From the NCBI GenBank assembly GCA_947442625.1, contig CANEWJ010000014.1, forward strand, positions 1-32,341: a stretch of 32,341 nt of DNA, read 5' to 3'. Source of the stretch: Chitinophagaceae bacterium. Its GTDB lineage: Bacteria > Bacteroidota > Bacteroidia > Chitinophagales > Chitinophagaceae. The notes under the pieces are model-generated. The model did not search any database and was not told the DNA's origin. It was given only the letters and a program-made list of their open reading frames with translations. Of the stretch, positions 1-7,357 are shown piece by piece (the first letter of the stretch is position 1; each line of letters starts with the position of its first letter). The position numbers were made by a program, and so were the translations under genes.

Positions 1-1288
1 CATCGCCCTGTGCATGCTCTTCAAAAACTTCCCCATTGATGCTGACTTGCAGGGTCACGGAAGGCCTGAGGTCTTTGGAATGTGTCAACACATAATTCTC
101 AAACTGTACTGTCTCTTCAATTGAGCTGCTGTCCAATACATCCGATAAGATATACGGAAGGTCAGACTGTGTAACCACTTCTTTTTTATCGCCCAACTCA
201 ATGATCCTTTGCGTTACTTTCTTCAGGTCTGCATCAGATAATTCAATACCCAGCTGCGCAAGGTTGTTTTCAATATTGGACTTGCCACTTGTTTTGCCGA
301 GTGCATACTTGCGCTGGCGCGCAAAACGCTCTGGCATCAGGTCGTTGTGGTAAAGATTGTTTTTCTTGTCTCCGTCTGCATGGATGCCTGCGGTCTGTGT
401 AAATACATTTTCGCCCACAATCGGCTTGTTGTCAGGAATGCGAAAGCCAGAGAAGGTTTCCACCAACCGGCTAACCTGGTACAATGATTTTTCCACCACA
501 CCAGTTTTCACCTTGGGCAAGAAATCATGCAACACCGCAACAGCACTGGCCAGTGGTGCATTTCCAGCCCTTTCACCCATGCCATTGACAGTAAGGTGAA
601 TGCCCTGCACACCAGACTTTACTGCCTCCAGCACGTTGGCCGTACCGAGGTCGTAATCGTTGTGGCCATGAAAATCAAAATGAATGCCTGGATACTTCGG
701 AATGATTTGTCCGATAAAATCAGTCACCTCATCTGGCGTAAGAATGCCCAGGGTATCAGGAAGCATGACCCTTTTCACAGGTTGTGTTGCTATAAAATCA
801 AGGTACTGGAAAACATAGTCCGGAGAGCTGCGCATGCCATTGCTCCAATCTTCCAAATACACATTGGTATCAATCCCTTTTTTCTTGGCCAGCACAATCA
901 CTTTGGCAATTTCTGCAAAATGTTGTGCGGGCGTTTTTTTCAATTGATGGGTGAGGTGATTCAGAGAGCCTTTTGTGAGCAAGTTCTGCACCTTGGCTCC
1001 AGCCTTGACCATCCAGTCAATGGATATTGTTCCATCAACAAAGGTCAATACCTCCACCTTGCCAAGCATGCCCTTGGCCTTTGCCCAACGGGTGATTTTT
1101 TTTACCGCTTCAAACTCGCCGTCTGAAACCCTTGCCGATGCAATTTCAATCCTGTCAACCTTGACTTCGGTCAGCAGGATTTGTGCAATCGTCAGTTTCT
1201 CACTTGCAGAAAATGAAACGCCGCTGGTTTGTTCACCATCCCTGAGGGTGGTGTCCATGATCTCAATATAACGGGTAGATTTGGGCAT
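1..1288 (-). CDS. 2-isopropylmalate / citramalate synthase-like enzyme (3' end outside window)
   Basis: This gene encodes an acyl-CoA-condensing TIM-barrel enzyme of the LeuA/CimA/homocitrate synthase family. It should condense acetyl-CoA with a 2-oxo acid in leucine or isoleucine synthesis in the cytoplasm. The translation from ATG at 1286-1288 gives 429 residues before the window ends. Visible motifs are DTTLRDGEQ (12-20), the metal-binding HGHND (207-211), NGMGERAGNA (235-244) and GIHADG (301-306). The last part enters the C-terminal regulatory (LeuA dimer) domain, which is cut by the edge. The gene lies 23 bp after leuD in the same operon. The opening RYIEIMDTTLRDGEQTSGVSF-type sequence differs from the classic LeuA opening and resembles a second synthase type I recall from Bacteroides leucine loci. 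Citramalate or isopropylmalate as product cannot be settled from the sequence. Confidence 0.85.
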   Translation of the reverse strand, partial: MPKSTRYIEIMDTTLRDGEQTSGVSFSASEKLTIAQILLTEVKVDRIEIASARVSDGEFEAVKKITRWAKAKGMLGKVEVLTFVDGTISIDWMVKAGAKVQNLLTKGSLNHLTHQLKKTPAQHFAEIAKVIVLAKKKGIDTNVYLEDWSNGMRSSPDYVFQYLDFIATQPVKRVMLPDTLGILTPDEVTDFIGQIIPKYPGIHFDFHGHNDYDLGTANVLEAVKSGVQGIHLTVNGMGERAGNAPLASAVAVLHDFLPKVKTGVVEKSLYQVSRLVETFSGFRIPDNKPIVGENVFTQTAGIHADGDKKNNLYHNDLMPERFARQRKYALGKTSGKSNIENNLAQLGIELSDADLKKVTQRIIELGDKKEVVTQSDLPYILSDVLDSSSIEETVQFENYVLTHSKDLRPSVTLQVSINGEVFEEHAQGD

Positions 1289-1311
1289 GATCGTTTATCA
1301 CCAGGCTTGGC

Positions 1312-1908
1312 CTAGTAGCGGCTTTTTTGTGCAAAGGCCACGATCTCTTCTCTCATCGCCTGCAAATAATCAATATCATCAAACCCGTTCACCAGGTTGT
1401 GCTTTTTGTAACCGTTGATGTCGAAAGACTCGCTTTCTCCCGTTGCCAGGATGGTAACGGTTTGCTCGGGAAGATTCACTTCCAGTTCCGCATTTGGATC
1501 TGCTTCGATAGCAGAAAAAATCTTGTGCAAAAATGCATCTGAAACCTGCACCGGCAGGATGCCGATGTTCATTGAATTGTTCTTGAAGATGTCTGCAAAA
1601 AAGCTTGACACCACACAACGGAATCCATAATCATAAATGGCCCAGGCTGCATGCTCGCGGCTGCTTCCGCTTCCGAAATTTTTACCACCAACAAGGATTT
1701 TACCGCTGTAGATGGAATTGTTCAACACGAAATCTGTCTTCGGCGTATCATCTCCATTGTACCTCCAGTCGCGGAACAGGTTATCGCCAAATCCTTCCCT
1801 CTTTGTTGCCTTCAAAAAGCGGGCAGGAATGATCTGGTCTGTGTCTACGTTTTCGATGGGCAGTGGAACTGCAGTGCTCTTTAATACGGTGAATTTATCG
1901 TAAGCCAT
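1312..1908 (-). CDS. leuD: 3-isopropylmalate dehydratase small subunit
   Basis: This is the small subunit of isopropylmalate isomerase, which with LeuC converts 2-isopropylmalate to 3-isopropylmalate; the same enzyme also handles citramalate. At 198 residues it has the usual length. The swivel-domain features are present: the N-terminal PIENVDTDQIIPARFLK segment and the GGKNFGSGSSREHAAWAI motif in the middle of the protein. The gene starts 10 bp after the leuC stop and is followed 23 bp later by the synthase-like gene, so the three are almost certainly one transcript with coupled translation. Nothing looks truncated or unusual. Confidence 0.97.
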   Translation of the reverse strand: MAYDKFTVLKSTAVPLPIENVDTDQIIPARFLKATKREGFGDNLFRDWRYNGDDTPKTDFVLNNSIYSGKILVGGKNFGSGSSREHAAWAIYDYGFRCVVSSFFADIFKNNSMNIGILPVQVSDAFLHKIFSAIEADPNAELEVNLPEQTVTILATGESESFDINGYKKHNLVNGFDDIDYLQAMREEIVAFAQKSRY

Positions 1909-1918
1909 TGTAATAAAT

Positions 1919-3325
1919 TTAAGCGATCAGGGTTCTTGGGTCAGTAACTTGTCCTGTAACAGCAGCAGCGGCAGCCACCAATGGGCTGGCCAAAAGGGTT
2001 CTGGCACCAGGACCCTGACGACCTTCAAAGTTCCTGTTGCTGGTGCTTACAGCATATTTTCCTGCAGGAATTTTGTCATCGTTCATGGCAAGACAGGCAG
2101 AACATCCTGGCTGACGCAGTTCAAATCCTGCTTCAATGAGGATATCATAAATTCCTTCTTCCCTGATTTGTGCTTCCACCACATGCGAACCAGGTACAAC
2201 CCATGCTGTGACGTTGTCTGCCTTTTTTCTTCCTTTTACAATAGAGGCAAAAGCCCTGAAATCTTCAATCCGTCCGTTGGTGCAACTTCCGATGAAAACA
2301 TAATCAATTTTCTTTCCCAGCATCGGCTCCTTTTCATGGAATCCCATGTATTGAAGGGATTTTGCGAAGCTTGCCTTTCCTGCATCGATGTCTTCGGCAG
2401 ATGGAATCAATTCCGTGATACCCATGCCCATACCAGGATTGGTACCGTAGGTGATCATCGGCTCAATCTCAGCGCCATCATAATTGTGTTCGATATCAAA
2501 GCTTGCGCCTTCATCAGTTTTCAAGGTTTTCCAGTAAGCCAAAGCATCGTCCCAGGCTTGGCCTGTTGGTGCTTTCTCGCGGCCTTTGATGTAATTGAAA
2601 GTGGTTTCATCCGGAGCAATCATTCCTCCGCGTGCACCCATTTCAATGCTCATGTTACAAACCGTCATGCGGCCTTCCATGCTCATGCTTTCAAATACTG
2701 AACCAGCATATTCCACAAAATAACCCGTGGCACCTGCAGCAGTCAATTTTGAGATGATGTACAAGACAACATCCTTGGCAGTTACCCCTTTGTGCATTTC
2801 GCCATTGACATTGATCCGCATTTTCTTGGGCTTGGGTTGCATGATGCACTGCGAAGCCAACACCATCTCTACCTCTGAAGTACCGATACCAAAGGCAATA
2901 CAACCAAAGGCACCATGTGTTGAGGTATGGGAATCTCCGCAAACAATGGTCATGCCCGGAAGGGTGATGCCATTCTCAGGCCCCACCACGTGAACGATAC
3001 CGTTCTTCGGATTGCCCAGGCCCCAATGGGAAATGCCATGCTTTGCAGTATTTTCTTCAAGGGCTTTCAGCTGGTTGGCTGAAAGGGGATCCTGCACCGG
3101 AAGGTGTTGGTTGATGGTTGGTGTATTGTGGTCTGCTGTTGCAAAAGTCCTTTCAGGAAACATCACACTGACATTCCTGTTCTTGAGTCCGAGGAAGGCA
3201 ACAGGACTGGTCACTTCGTGGATGAAATGGCGGTCGATAAGAAAAACATCAGGACCATCCTGGATATCTCTTACCACATGCGCATCCCATACTTTATCAA
3301 ACAGGGTTGTAGGTTTACTGCTCAT
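1919..3325 (-). CDS. leuC: 3-isopropylmalate dehydratase large subunit
   Basis: This is the large, iron-sulfur subunit of isopropylmalate isomerase, an aconitase-family enzyme acting in the cytoplasm. Its 468 residues match the family length. It begins with the LeuC-type [12 protein letters not shown] segment. It carries [13 protein letters not shown] and the [4Fe-4S] ligands in GSCTNGR and [10 protein letters not shown]. It is the first gene of the visible leu operon and is followed by leuD 10 bp later. The start used is the ATG at 3323-3325, which leaves about 280 bp of spacer to the next gene. No good TAnnTTTG promoter was found in that spacer. A perfect short palindrome lies 24 bp upstream and could be a regulator site. 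Confidence 0.97.
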   Translation of the reverse strand: MSSKPTTLFDKVWDAHVVRDIQDGPDVFLIDRHFIHEVTSPVAFLGLKNRNVSVMFPERTFATADHNTPTINQHLPVQDPLSANQLKALEENTAKHGISHWGLGNPKNGIVHVVGPENGITLPGMTIVCGDSHTSTHGAFGCIAFGIGTSEVEMVLASQCIMQPKPKKMRINVNGEMHKGVTAKDVVLYIISKLTAAGATGYFVEYAGSVFESMSMEGRMTVCNMSIEMGARGGMIAPDETTFNYIKGREKAPTGQAWDDALAYWKTLKTDEGASFDIEHNYDGAEIEPMITYGTNPGMGMGITELIPSAEDIDAGKASFAKSLQYMGFHEKEPMLGKKIDYVFIGSCTNGRIEDFRAFASIVKGRKKADNVTAWVVPGSHVVEAQIREEGIYDILIEAGFELRQPGCSACLAMNDDKIPAGKYAVSTSNRNFEGRQGPGARTLLASPLVAAAAAVTGQVTDPRTLIA

Positions 3326-3348
3326 TTTTCAATATTGTTGAGTAAGGG

Positions 3349-3362
3349 TTGAATAAATTCAA
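3349..3362. promoter_or_regulatory. palindrome upstream of leuC, possible operator
   Basis: A perfect 6-bp inverted repeat, TTGAAT-AA-ATTCAA, sits 24 bp before the leuC start codon. It would fall in the leader or promoter of the leu operon. The rest of the spacer (3326-3606) holds a weak 5-bp hairpin (GGCAC/GTGCC at 3441-3454) and a tandem repeat but no gene. Its role as an operator is inferred only from symmetry and position; short AT-rich palindromes arise by chance. Confidence 0.25.
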
Positions 3363-3502
3363 TAGGGAATGCGAATTTCCGTAAAAAATGGCTAACATCC
3401 TTCGTTTTGGCTTGTTAATTTACTTTCAGGGGATGGGTTGGGCACAAGAGTGCCTCTTTCGCGCAGCAATACTGCCGCATATAGACATACAGCCCAGGAA
3501 TC

Positions 3503-3586
3503 AAGGGGCCTTGGTCTGTTGATGAGGTTGAAGAAGCTTTCGTCTTGTTGAAGGGTTGAAGAGGCCTTGGCCTGTTGAGCTGAAGA
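3503..3586. repeat. degenerate 28-bp tandem repeat, three units
   Basis: Three consecutive units of exactly 28 bp begin at 3503, 3531 and 3559. Each opens with AAG, shares a GCYTTSGYCT core and has TGTTGA at a fixed offset. Unit 1 begins AAGGGGCCTTGG, unit 2 AAGAAGCTTTCG and unit 3 AAGAGGCCTTGG. The array lies between the leu operon and the end of the small glycogen-binding-type gene. No open reading frame covers it, and its function is unknown. Confidence 0.7.
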
Positions 3587-3606
3587 TGCTTGTTTTCTGA
3601 GAAGGA

Positions 3607-3897
3607 TTAAAGGCTGATCACACTGTTGCTGGTCCCAAAGGTGTTGGGGACTTGCTGATCAGCTTCCGGCTCGTTCAACCACTCAGCATTGTCTACCAGG
3701 TATTTGAACTCATGGGTGGATTCCTTAGGAAGATTGACTTCTGCACTAAAACTGCCATCTTTTTTTTTGCTCATGATGATGGCATTTTGCCAGTCGCTGT
3801 TCAAGCCAAGGATTTCAACAGTTTCAGCCAACTCTGGCTTGAAGCTGAACTTTACTTTGCAATAGTCCTTAGTCTTAAAATAGGTTTTTTGTAGCAT
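3607..3897 (-). CDS. stand-alone glycogen-binding-type (isoamylase early set) domain protein
   Basis: This small protein of 96 residues consists of little more than one immunoglobulin-like early-set domain of the CBM48/AMPK-beta glycogen-binding kind. The typical pattern is visible: KVKFSFKPELAETVEILGLNSDW, a central SKKKDGSFSAEVNLP turn, and a C-terminal half with EFKYLVDNAEWLNEPEAD. No signal peptide or catalytic domain is present, so it is probably cytoplasmic. In this family such domains bind alpha-glucans or dock onto other proteins, but which one applies here cannot be told. It is a single gene, divergent from the b561-like gene. An A9 run occurs in the coding strand at the three-lysine codons. 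Confidence 0.8.
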   Translation of the reverse strand: MLQKTYFKTKDYCKVKFSFKPELAETVEILGLNSDWQNAIIMSKKKDGSFSAEVNLPKESTHEFKYLVDNAEWLNEPEADQQVPNTFGTSNSVISL

Positions 3898-3970
3898 TGC
3901 TTATGTATTAACTACTCATTAATACACGTATATGGGAAAAGTAACCCTAAAATTGCTCATGATCTATTGG

Positions 3971-3978
3971 TATCTTTG
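3971..3978 (+). promoter_or_regulatory. Bacteroidota -7 promoter element
   Basis: The octamer TATCTTTG matches the Bacteroidota housekeeping -7 consensus TAnnTTTG exactly. It lies 21 bp before the ATG of the b561-like gene. The -33 side is weaker: a TTG at 3953-3955, closer than the usual spacing of about 19 bp. It would start a transcript with a very short leader covering the b561-like and yceI genes. Confidence 0.5.
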
Positions 3979-3999
3979 TATCAACAGAACACATTCCAC

Positions 4000-4614
4000 A
4001 TGAAATATTTTTTCTTACTCTTTTTTGCCTTCATCACATCTACTGGATTCTCTCAGGATGATCTGCTGAGCGACCTGATGAAAACCCAGGACACCACAAC
4101 AGAATTACTCCCCAAAAAAATGCTCTTGACCCAAAGGATTTTCTGGGGACAAAAAGGATTGTTGAGGCCTATTTCACCACTGACCACCGTAAACCGTGAA
4201 AAAGAACTCAAACTCAGAAGAGGAATGCTGGTCACCCACCAGGTGCTTGGGTTTGCCACTTTGGGTGGAATGATTGGTCAGGGTATTGTGGGAAGCAGGC
4301 TCTACAATGCGATGGGGAATGACTATTCAAAACTAAAAGACGTACACGAAGGATTGGGTGCTTTTGTCAACATCACCTATTCTACAACAGCAGTCATGTC
4401 TTTGTTTGCGCCACCACCATTGATCAACAGAGACAAGAAAATATCTGCGATCCGCATCCACAAATGGCTTTCAGTAGTGCACATGTCCAGCATGATTGCA
4501 ACCAATTTATTGGCAGACAAAGCCGGAGACCCCAAGTTTAAACCATACCACCGTGCAGCCGCCTATACCGCCTTTGCCAGCTATGCTGCTGCCGTCATCG
4601 CCATTAAATTTTAA
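4000..4614 (+). CDS. cytochrome b561-like membrane protein (putative haem b)
   Basis: This encodes a 204-residue membrane protein. A signal peptide (1-19, ending GFSQ) is followed by a short polar segment and four hydrophobic stretches at about 80-98, 117-136, 153-171 and 186-203. Histidines sit at or near the helix ends (H80, H116, H154, H161, H184), the pattern expected of a four-helix haem-b protein of the b561 type. The next gene starts directly after the stop and encodes YceI. In E. coli yceI is paired with yceJ, a b561-type cytochrome, which supports the reading. Haem binding is inferred, not proven. An upstream TTG (3967) would extend the frame by 11 residues, but the ATG at 4000 places the signal peptide correctly. 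Confidence 0.65.
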   Translation: MKYFFLLFFAFITSTGFSQDDLLSDLMKTQDTTTELLPKKMLLTQRIFWGQKGLLRPISPLTTVNREKELKLRRGMLVTHQVLGFATLGGMIGQGIVGSRLYNAMGNDYSKLKDVHEGLGAFVNITYSTTAVMSLFAPPPLINRDKKISAIRIHKWLSVVHMSSMIATNLLADKAGDPKFKPYHRAAAYTAFASYAAAVIAIKF

Positions 4615-5142
4615 ATGATGCGTACCCTCATCTTATTGCTCTTATCGCCCGCCTTGCTTTTGGCACAAGCCAAAAAGCCGCTTGACAAGAAAAAGTCTAC
4701 CATCACTTATTCCATGAACCATGTATTGCATGCCTGGGATGCCGTGTCTTCAGAGGTGAACGGTGTTGTGCAGCTGAAGGCAGATGGTAACATTGAAAAA
4801 GTAGCCATTGTAGCGAAAATCAGTTCTTTCGATTCAAAGAGCTCCAACCGGGATGCCCATACGCTCGAAGTCACAGAAGCCCTGAAATTCCCCAACATCA
4901 GTTTTGTGAGCACTGGAATTACTGAGTCCAAAAATGGCGAGCTGGATGTCAGAGGAACCCTGCAATTCCATGGCATAAGCAAGGAGACCAGCTTCAAGGC
5001 CACTGCTAAAAACGTGAACGGTTCAACGCAGGTTACAGGTGGTTTTATCTTCCTGCTGGAAGACTTCAAGGTTACAAGACCCAGCTTTATGTTGAAACAG
5101 GTTGACAATGAAGTAAAAATTAAGTTTGAGGTTTTCTACTGA
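4615..5142 (+). CDS. YceI family periplasmic lipid-binding protein
   Basis: This is a 175-residue secreted protein of the YceI family, lipocalin-like barrels that bind isoprenoid or quinone-like lipids in the periplasm. A signal peptide ends at LLLAQA (about residue 19). The mature part shows the family pattern: STITYSMNHVLHAW near the N-terminus, the NRDAHTLEVTEALKFPNISFVST motif, and LQFHGISKE before the last strands. The ATG follows the stop of the b561-like gene with no gap; a second ATG three bases later is an equally good start. The ligand is not predictable from sequence. Together with the upstream gene it may form a membrane redox or lipid-handling pair. Confidence 0.9.
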   Translation: MMRTLILLLLSPALLLAQAKKPLDKKKSTITYSMNHVLHAWDAVSSEVNGVVQLKADGNIEKVAIVAKISSFDSKSSNRDAHTLEVTEALKFPNISFVSTGITESKNGELDVRGTLQFHGISKETSFKATAKNVNGSTQVTGGFIFLLEDFKVTRPSFMLKQVDNEVKIKFEVFY

Positions 5143-5169
5143 TTCCTGATTTTTGATTAAATTGATCTC

Positions 5170-6432
5170 ATGAACAAGAGATCATTCATCAAAAACGCAA
5201 CCCTCACCGGCATAGGTGCCACATTGGGCATGGATGCACTGGCCGCCCTTTTTGAAACAAAGAAACATTCCAGTGCTGCAGCATTGGCTGCTGACGACCA
5301 GTTCTGGAACCAGATCAGGACACAATACATGCTCAAACCAGATTACATCAACCTGGAAAATGGCTTCTACAATTTCATTCCACAACCCACGCTGGAAAAA
5401 TACATCCAACACATCAGGGATATCAACTACCAGGGGTCTTATTATATGCGGACGGTCCAAAGGGACAACAAAAAACGCATGGCTGCAAAACTGGCTGCCG
5501 TAGCGGGTTGTAGCCCTGAGGAGCTGATCATCACCAGAAACACGACAGAGTCCTTGGACTTGATCATTGCCGGCCAAGACTGGAAAGCTGGCGACGAGGC
5601 TTTGATGGCCATCCAGGACTATGGTTCAATGCTTGATATGTTTGAACAGGTATCAAAAAGATATGGTGTTGTATTGAACAAGGTTTCTATCCCCAATCTT
5701 CCTGCTTCCGATGAGGAGATTGTTTCGCTGTATGAGAAAGCGATTACCCCAAAAACCAAGCTCATGATGGTTCCCCATATGGTCAACATCACCGGACAAA
5801 TACTGCCTGTTAGAAAAATTTGCGACATGGCACACAGCAAAGGGGTTGAGGTGATGGTGGATGGCGCACATGCATTTGCCCATATTCAGTACAAGATCAG
5901 TGAACTCGACTGCGACTACTATGGAACATCGCTGCACAAATGGATGAGTGTGCCACTGGGTGCAGGTTTCCTGTTTGTCAAAAAAGAAAAGATTGCCAAA
6001 ACCTGGCCACTGATTGGTGATGGAACAAAAGACCTCTCGGACATCCGCAGACTGAACCATATTGGTACACATGCCTGTGCAACAGATCTTACCATTGAAG
6101 ATGCCATTGATTTTTACAACATGATTGGGGCTGAAAGAAAAGAAAAGCGGCTTCGGTACATACAACAATACTGGACCAGCAGGGTAAAAAATGTTCCTAA
6201 AATCATCATCAATACGCCAACAGACGATAAGCGTTCTTGTGGTATTGCCAACGTAGGCATCGCTGGGATGAAACCAGCAGACCTCGCAAAACGACTGATG
6301 GACGAGCACAAAATTTTTACTGTTGCCATTGACACGGCCAATGTGCATGGCTGCCGCATCACACCGAATGTATATACAACAGTGGAAGAACTTGATGCAT
6401 TTGTTGCAGCGCTGAAAAAACTTGCCGCCTAG
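5170..6432 (+). CDS. exported PLP-dependent aminotransferase class V / CefD-like protein
   Basis: This is a 420-residue fold-type I PLP enzyme of the class V aminotransferase group, closest in appearance to isopenicillin-N-epimerase-like (CefD) proteins. PLP-site features are NTTESLDLII (124-133), DGAHAFAH (231-238, the Asp for the pyridine nitrogen) and SLHKW with the likely Schiff-base lysine K257. The N-terminus, MNKRSFIKNATLTGIGATLG, resembles a Tat-type signal but has Lys-Arg in place of twin arginine. That would put the cofactor-loaded enzyme in the periplasm. The substrate is unknown; the CefD name for this family does not imply a role in beta-lactam synthesis. It is 27 bp downstream of yceI and one base ahead of the alkD-like start. 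Confidence 0.85.
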   Translation: MNKRSFIKNATLTGIGATLGMDALAALFETKKHSSAAALAADDQFWNQIRTQYMLKPDYINLENGFYNFIPQPTLEKYIQHIRDINYQGSYYMRTVQRDNKKRMAAKLAAVAGCSPEELIITRNTTESLDLIIAGQDWKAGDEALMAIQDYGSMLDMFEQVSKRYGVVLNKVSIPNLPASDEEIVSLYEKAITPKTKLMMVPHMVNITGQILPVRKICDMAHSKGVEVMVDGAHAFAHIQYKISELDCDYYGTSLHKWMSVPLGAGFLFVKKEKIAKTWPLIGDGTKDLSDIRRLNHIGTHACATDLTIEDAIDFYNMIGAERKEKRLRYIQQYWTSRVKNVPKIIINTPTDDKRSCGIANVGIAGMKPADLAKRLMDEHKIFTVAIDTANVHGCRITPNVYTTVEELDAFVAALKKLAA

Positions 6433-6433
6433 G

Positions 6434-7144
6434 ATGGGAAGTTTCACGGCAATCGTCAAAGACCTGAAAGCCTTTGCTACTGCAGAGAAGGCCGCATTCC
6501 TGCCCCGTTTTTTCAAGACAGGAAAGGGACAATACGGAGAAGGCGATAAGTTTCATGGCATTACTGTTCCCAACCAAAGAACTGTAGTACAAAAACACCA
6601 TTCAACCACCAGCAAAGAAACCATCATTGCGCTGCTCGATTCAGGATATCATGAAGAGAGACTAACAGGCATTCTCATCATGTGTGAGAAATTCCGTGAG
6701 GGCAAAAAAACAGGCAAGGAAAAAGAATGGGTAGACCTTTACCTGAAAAAAGCAGACCGTGTCAACAACTGGGACCTGGTGGATGCGAGTGCACACATCA
6801 TCCTCGGCCAATGGTTGGAGGACAAGGACAGAAAAATATTGTACACACTTGCCGTCGACCCACTGTTATGGAGAAACCGCATAGCCGTAGTGGCCACCTG
6901 GCACTTTATCAGAAAAAACAATGACCTAAAAGATATCCTGGAACTCAGTAAAATCATGCTCTCCCACAAACACGACCTGATGCATAAAGCGACAGGATGG
7001 ATGCTCAGGGAGGGATGGAAAAAAGACCCATTGGCCATTGAGGAATTCCTTGATGAATTCGCCACCCGCATGCCCAGGACCATGCTCCGTTATGCCATCG
7101 AGAAGATGGAGGAGAAAAAGAGAAGGGATTACTTAAAATTATAA
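6434..7144 (+). CDS. DNA alkylation repair protein, AlkD-like HEAT-repeat glycosylase
   Basis: This encodes a 236-residue all-helical protein of the AlkD family, DNA glycosylases that remove positively charged alkylated bases such as 3- and 7-methylpurines. Seen in sequence are the FFKTGKGQYGEGDKFHGI opening typical of the family, repeated amphipathic helices, and the NNWDLVDASA segment, whose Trp and Asp match the active-site residues described for Bacillus AlkD. A later WRNRIAVVATW segment carries further Trp and Arg residues. The ATG at 6434 begins just after the preceding gene's stop; an in-frame TTG at 6422 inside that gene is less likely. No terminator hairpin is visible after the stop. 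Confidence 0.9.
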   Translation: MGSFTAIVKDLKAFATAEKAAFLPRFFKTGKGQYGEGDKFHGITVPNQRTVVQKHHSTTSKETIIALLDSGYHEERLTGILIMCEKFREGKKTGKEKEWVDLYLKKADRVNNWDLVDASAHIILGQWLEDKDRKILYTLAVDPLLWRNRIAVVATWHFIRKNNDLKDILELSKIMLSHKHDLMHKATGWMLREGWKKDPLAIEEFLDEFATRMPRTMLRYAIEKMEEKKRRDYLKL

Positions 7145-7185
7145 GCAACCCCTTCTGCACCCCAAAGAATGCAAGATCATCATTG

Positions 7186-7256
7186 AGGCCACGGACGGAG
7201 TCGAACCGCCATCGAAGGTTTTGTGGACCTCTGCCTAACCCCTCGGCCACGTGACA
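7186..7256 (-). tRNA. tRNA-Cys-like gene with ACA anticodon and no U33
   Basis: The minus strand folds as a 71-nt tRNA. The acceptor strand is TGTCACG, then TG and a GCC/GGC D stem with GAGGGGTTA loop. The anticodon stem is GAGGT/ACCTT, the variable loop has 4 nt and the T stem is GGCGG/CCGTC around TTCGACT. U73 and the 4-nt variable loop are hallmarks of tRNA-Cys, and the body resembles Bacteroidota tRNA-Cys. The anticodon loop, however, reads CCACAAA rather than the expected CTGCAAA. This gives anticodon ACA (7222-7224) and C at the universally conserved U33. The first acceptor pair is a T-C mismatch, and CCA is not encoded. It is either a decaying copy or an unusual functional tRNA. A consensus promoter just upstream suggests it is transcribed. 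Confidence 0.7.
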
Positions 7257-7271
7257 TCGTATTTAGTCCAC

Positions 7272-7302
7272 CAAATTTATAGACTTATATTGAATGAGCA
7301 AA
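7272..7302 (-). promoter_or_regulatory. consensus Bacteroidota promoter for the tRNA gene
   Basis: Reading the minus strand, TTTG (7299-7302) is followed after exactly 19 bp by TAAATTTG (7272-7279). This fits the phylum consensus TTTG-N19-TAnnTTTG at every defined base. Transcription would begin about 7 bases further on, near 7265, roughly 9 nt before the tRNA 5' end. It is the best promoter match in the window. Confidence 0.75.
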
Positions 7303-7322
7303 ATCTTTTTTACAATTTGGGC

Positions 7323-7350
7323 AAAAAAAAGGCGGAATAAATTCCGCCCT
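7323..7350 (-). terminator. rho-independent terminator after the glycosidase-like gene
   Basis: On the minus strand a perfect 7-bp stem (GGCGGAA/TTCCGCC at 7331-7337 and 7342-7348, 4-nt loop) is followed by eight T residues (A8 at 7323-7330 on the plus strand). It begins about 10 bp after the stop of the gene ending at 7358. It insulates that gene from the tRNA promoter just downstream. Confidence 0.85.
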
Positions 7351-7357
7351 TTTGCTT

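Noticed and set aside
527-1126. 199-residue plus-strand frame opposite the synthase gene
   Set aside because: It is a shadow of the minus-strand gene, which carries all the family motifs; the plus-strand translation shows no domain features.
3441-3454. Leader attenuator hairpin for the leu operon
   Set aside because: Only a 5-bp stem (GGCAC/GTGCC), no run of leucine codons and no T-tract on the minus strand.
5653-6516. 287-residue minus-strand frame opposite the PLP enzyme
   Set aside because: Cys/His/Phe-rich translation typical of antisense frames; the plus-strand frame has the clear PLP motifs.
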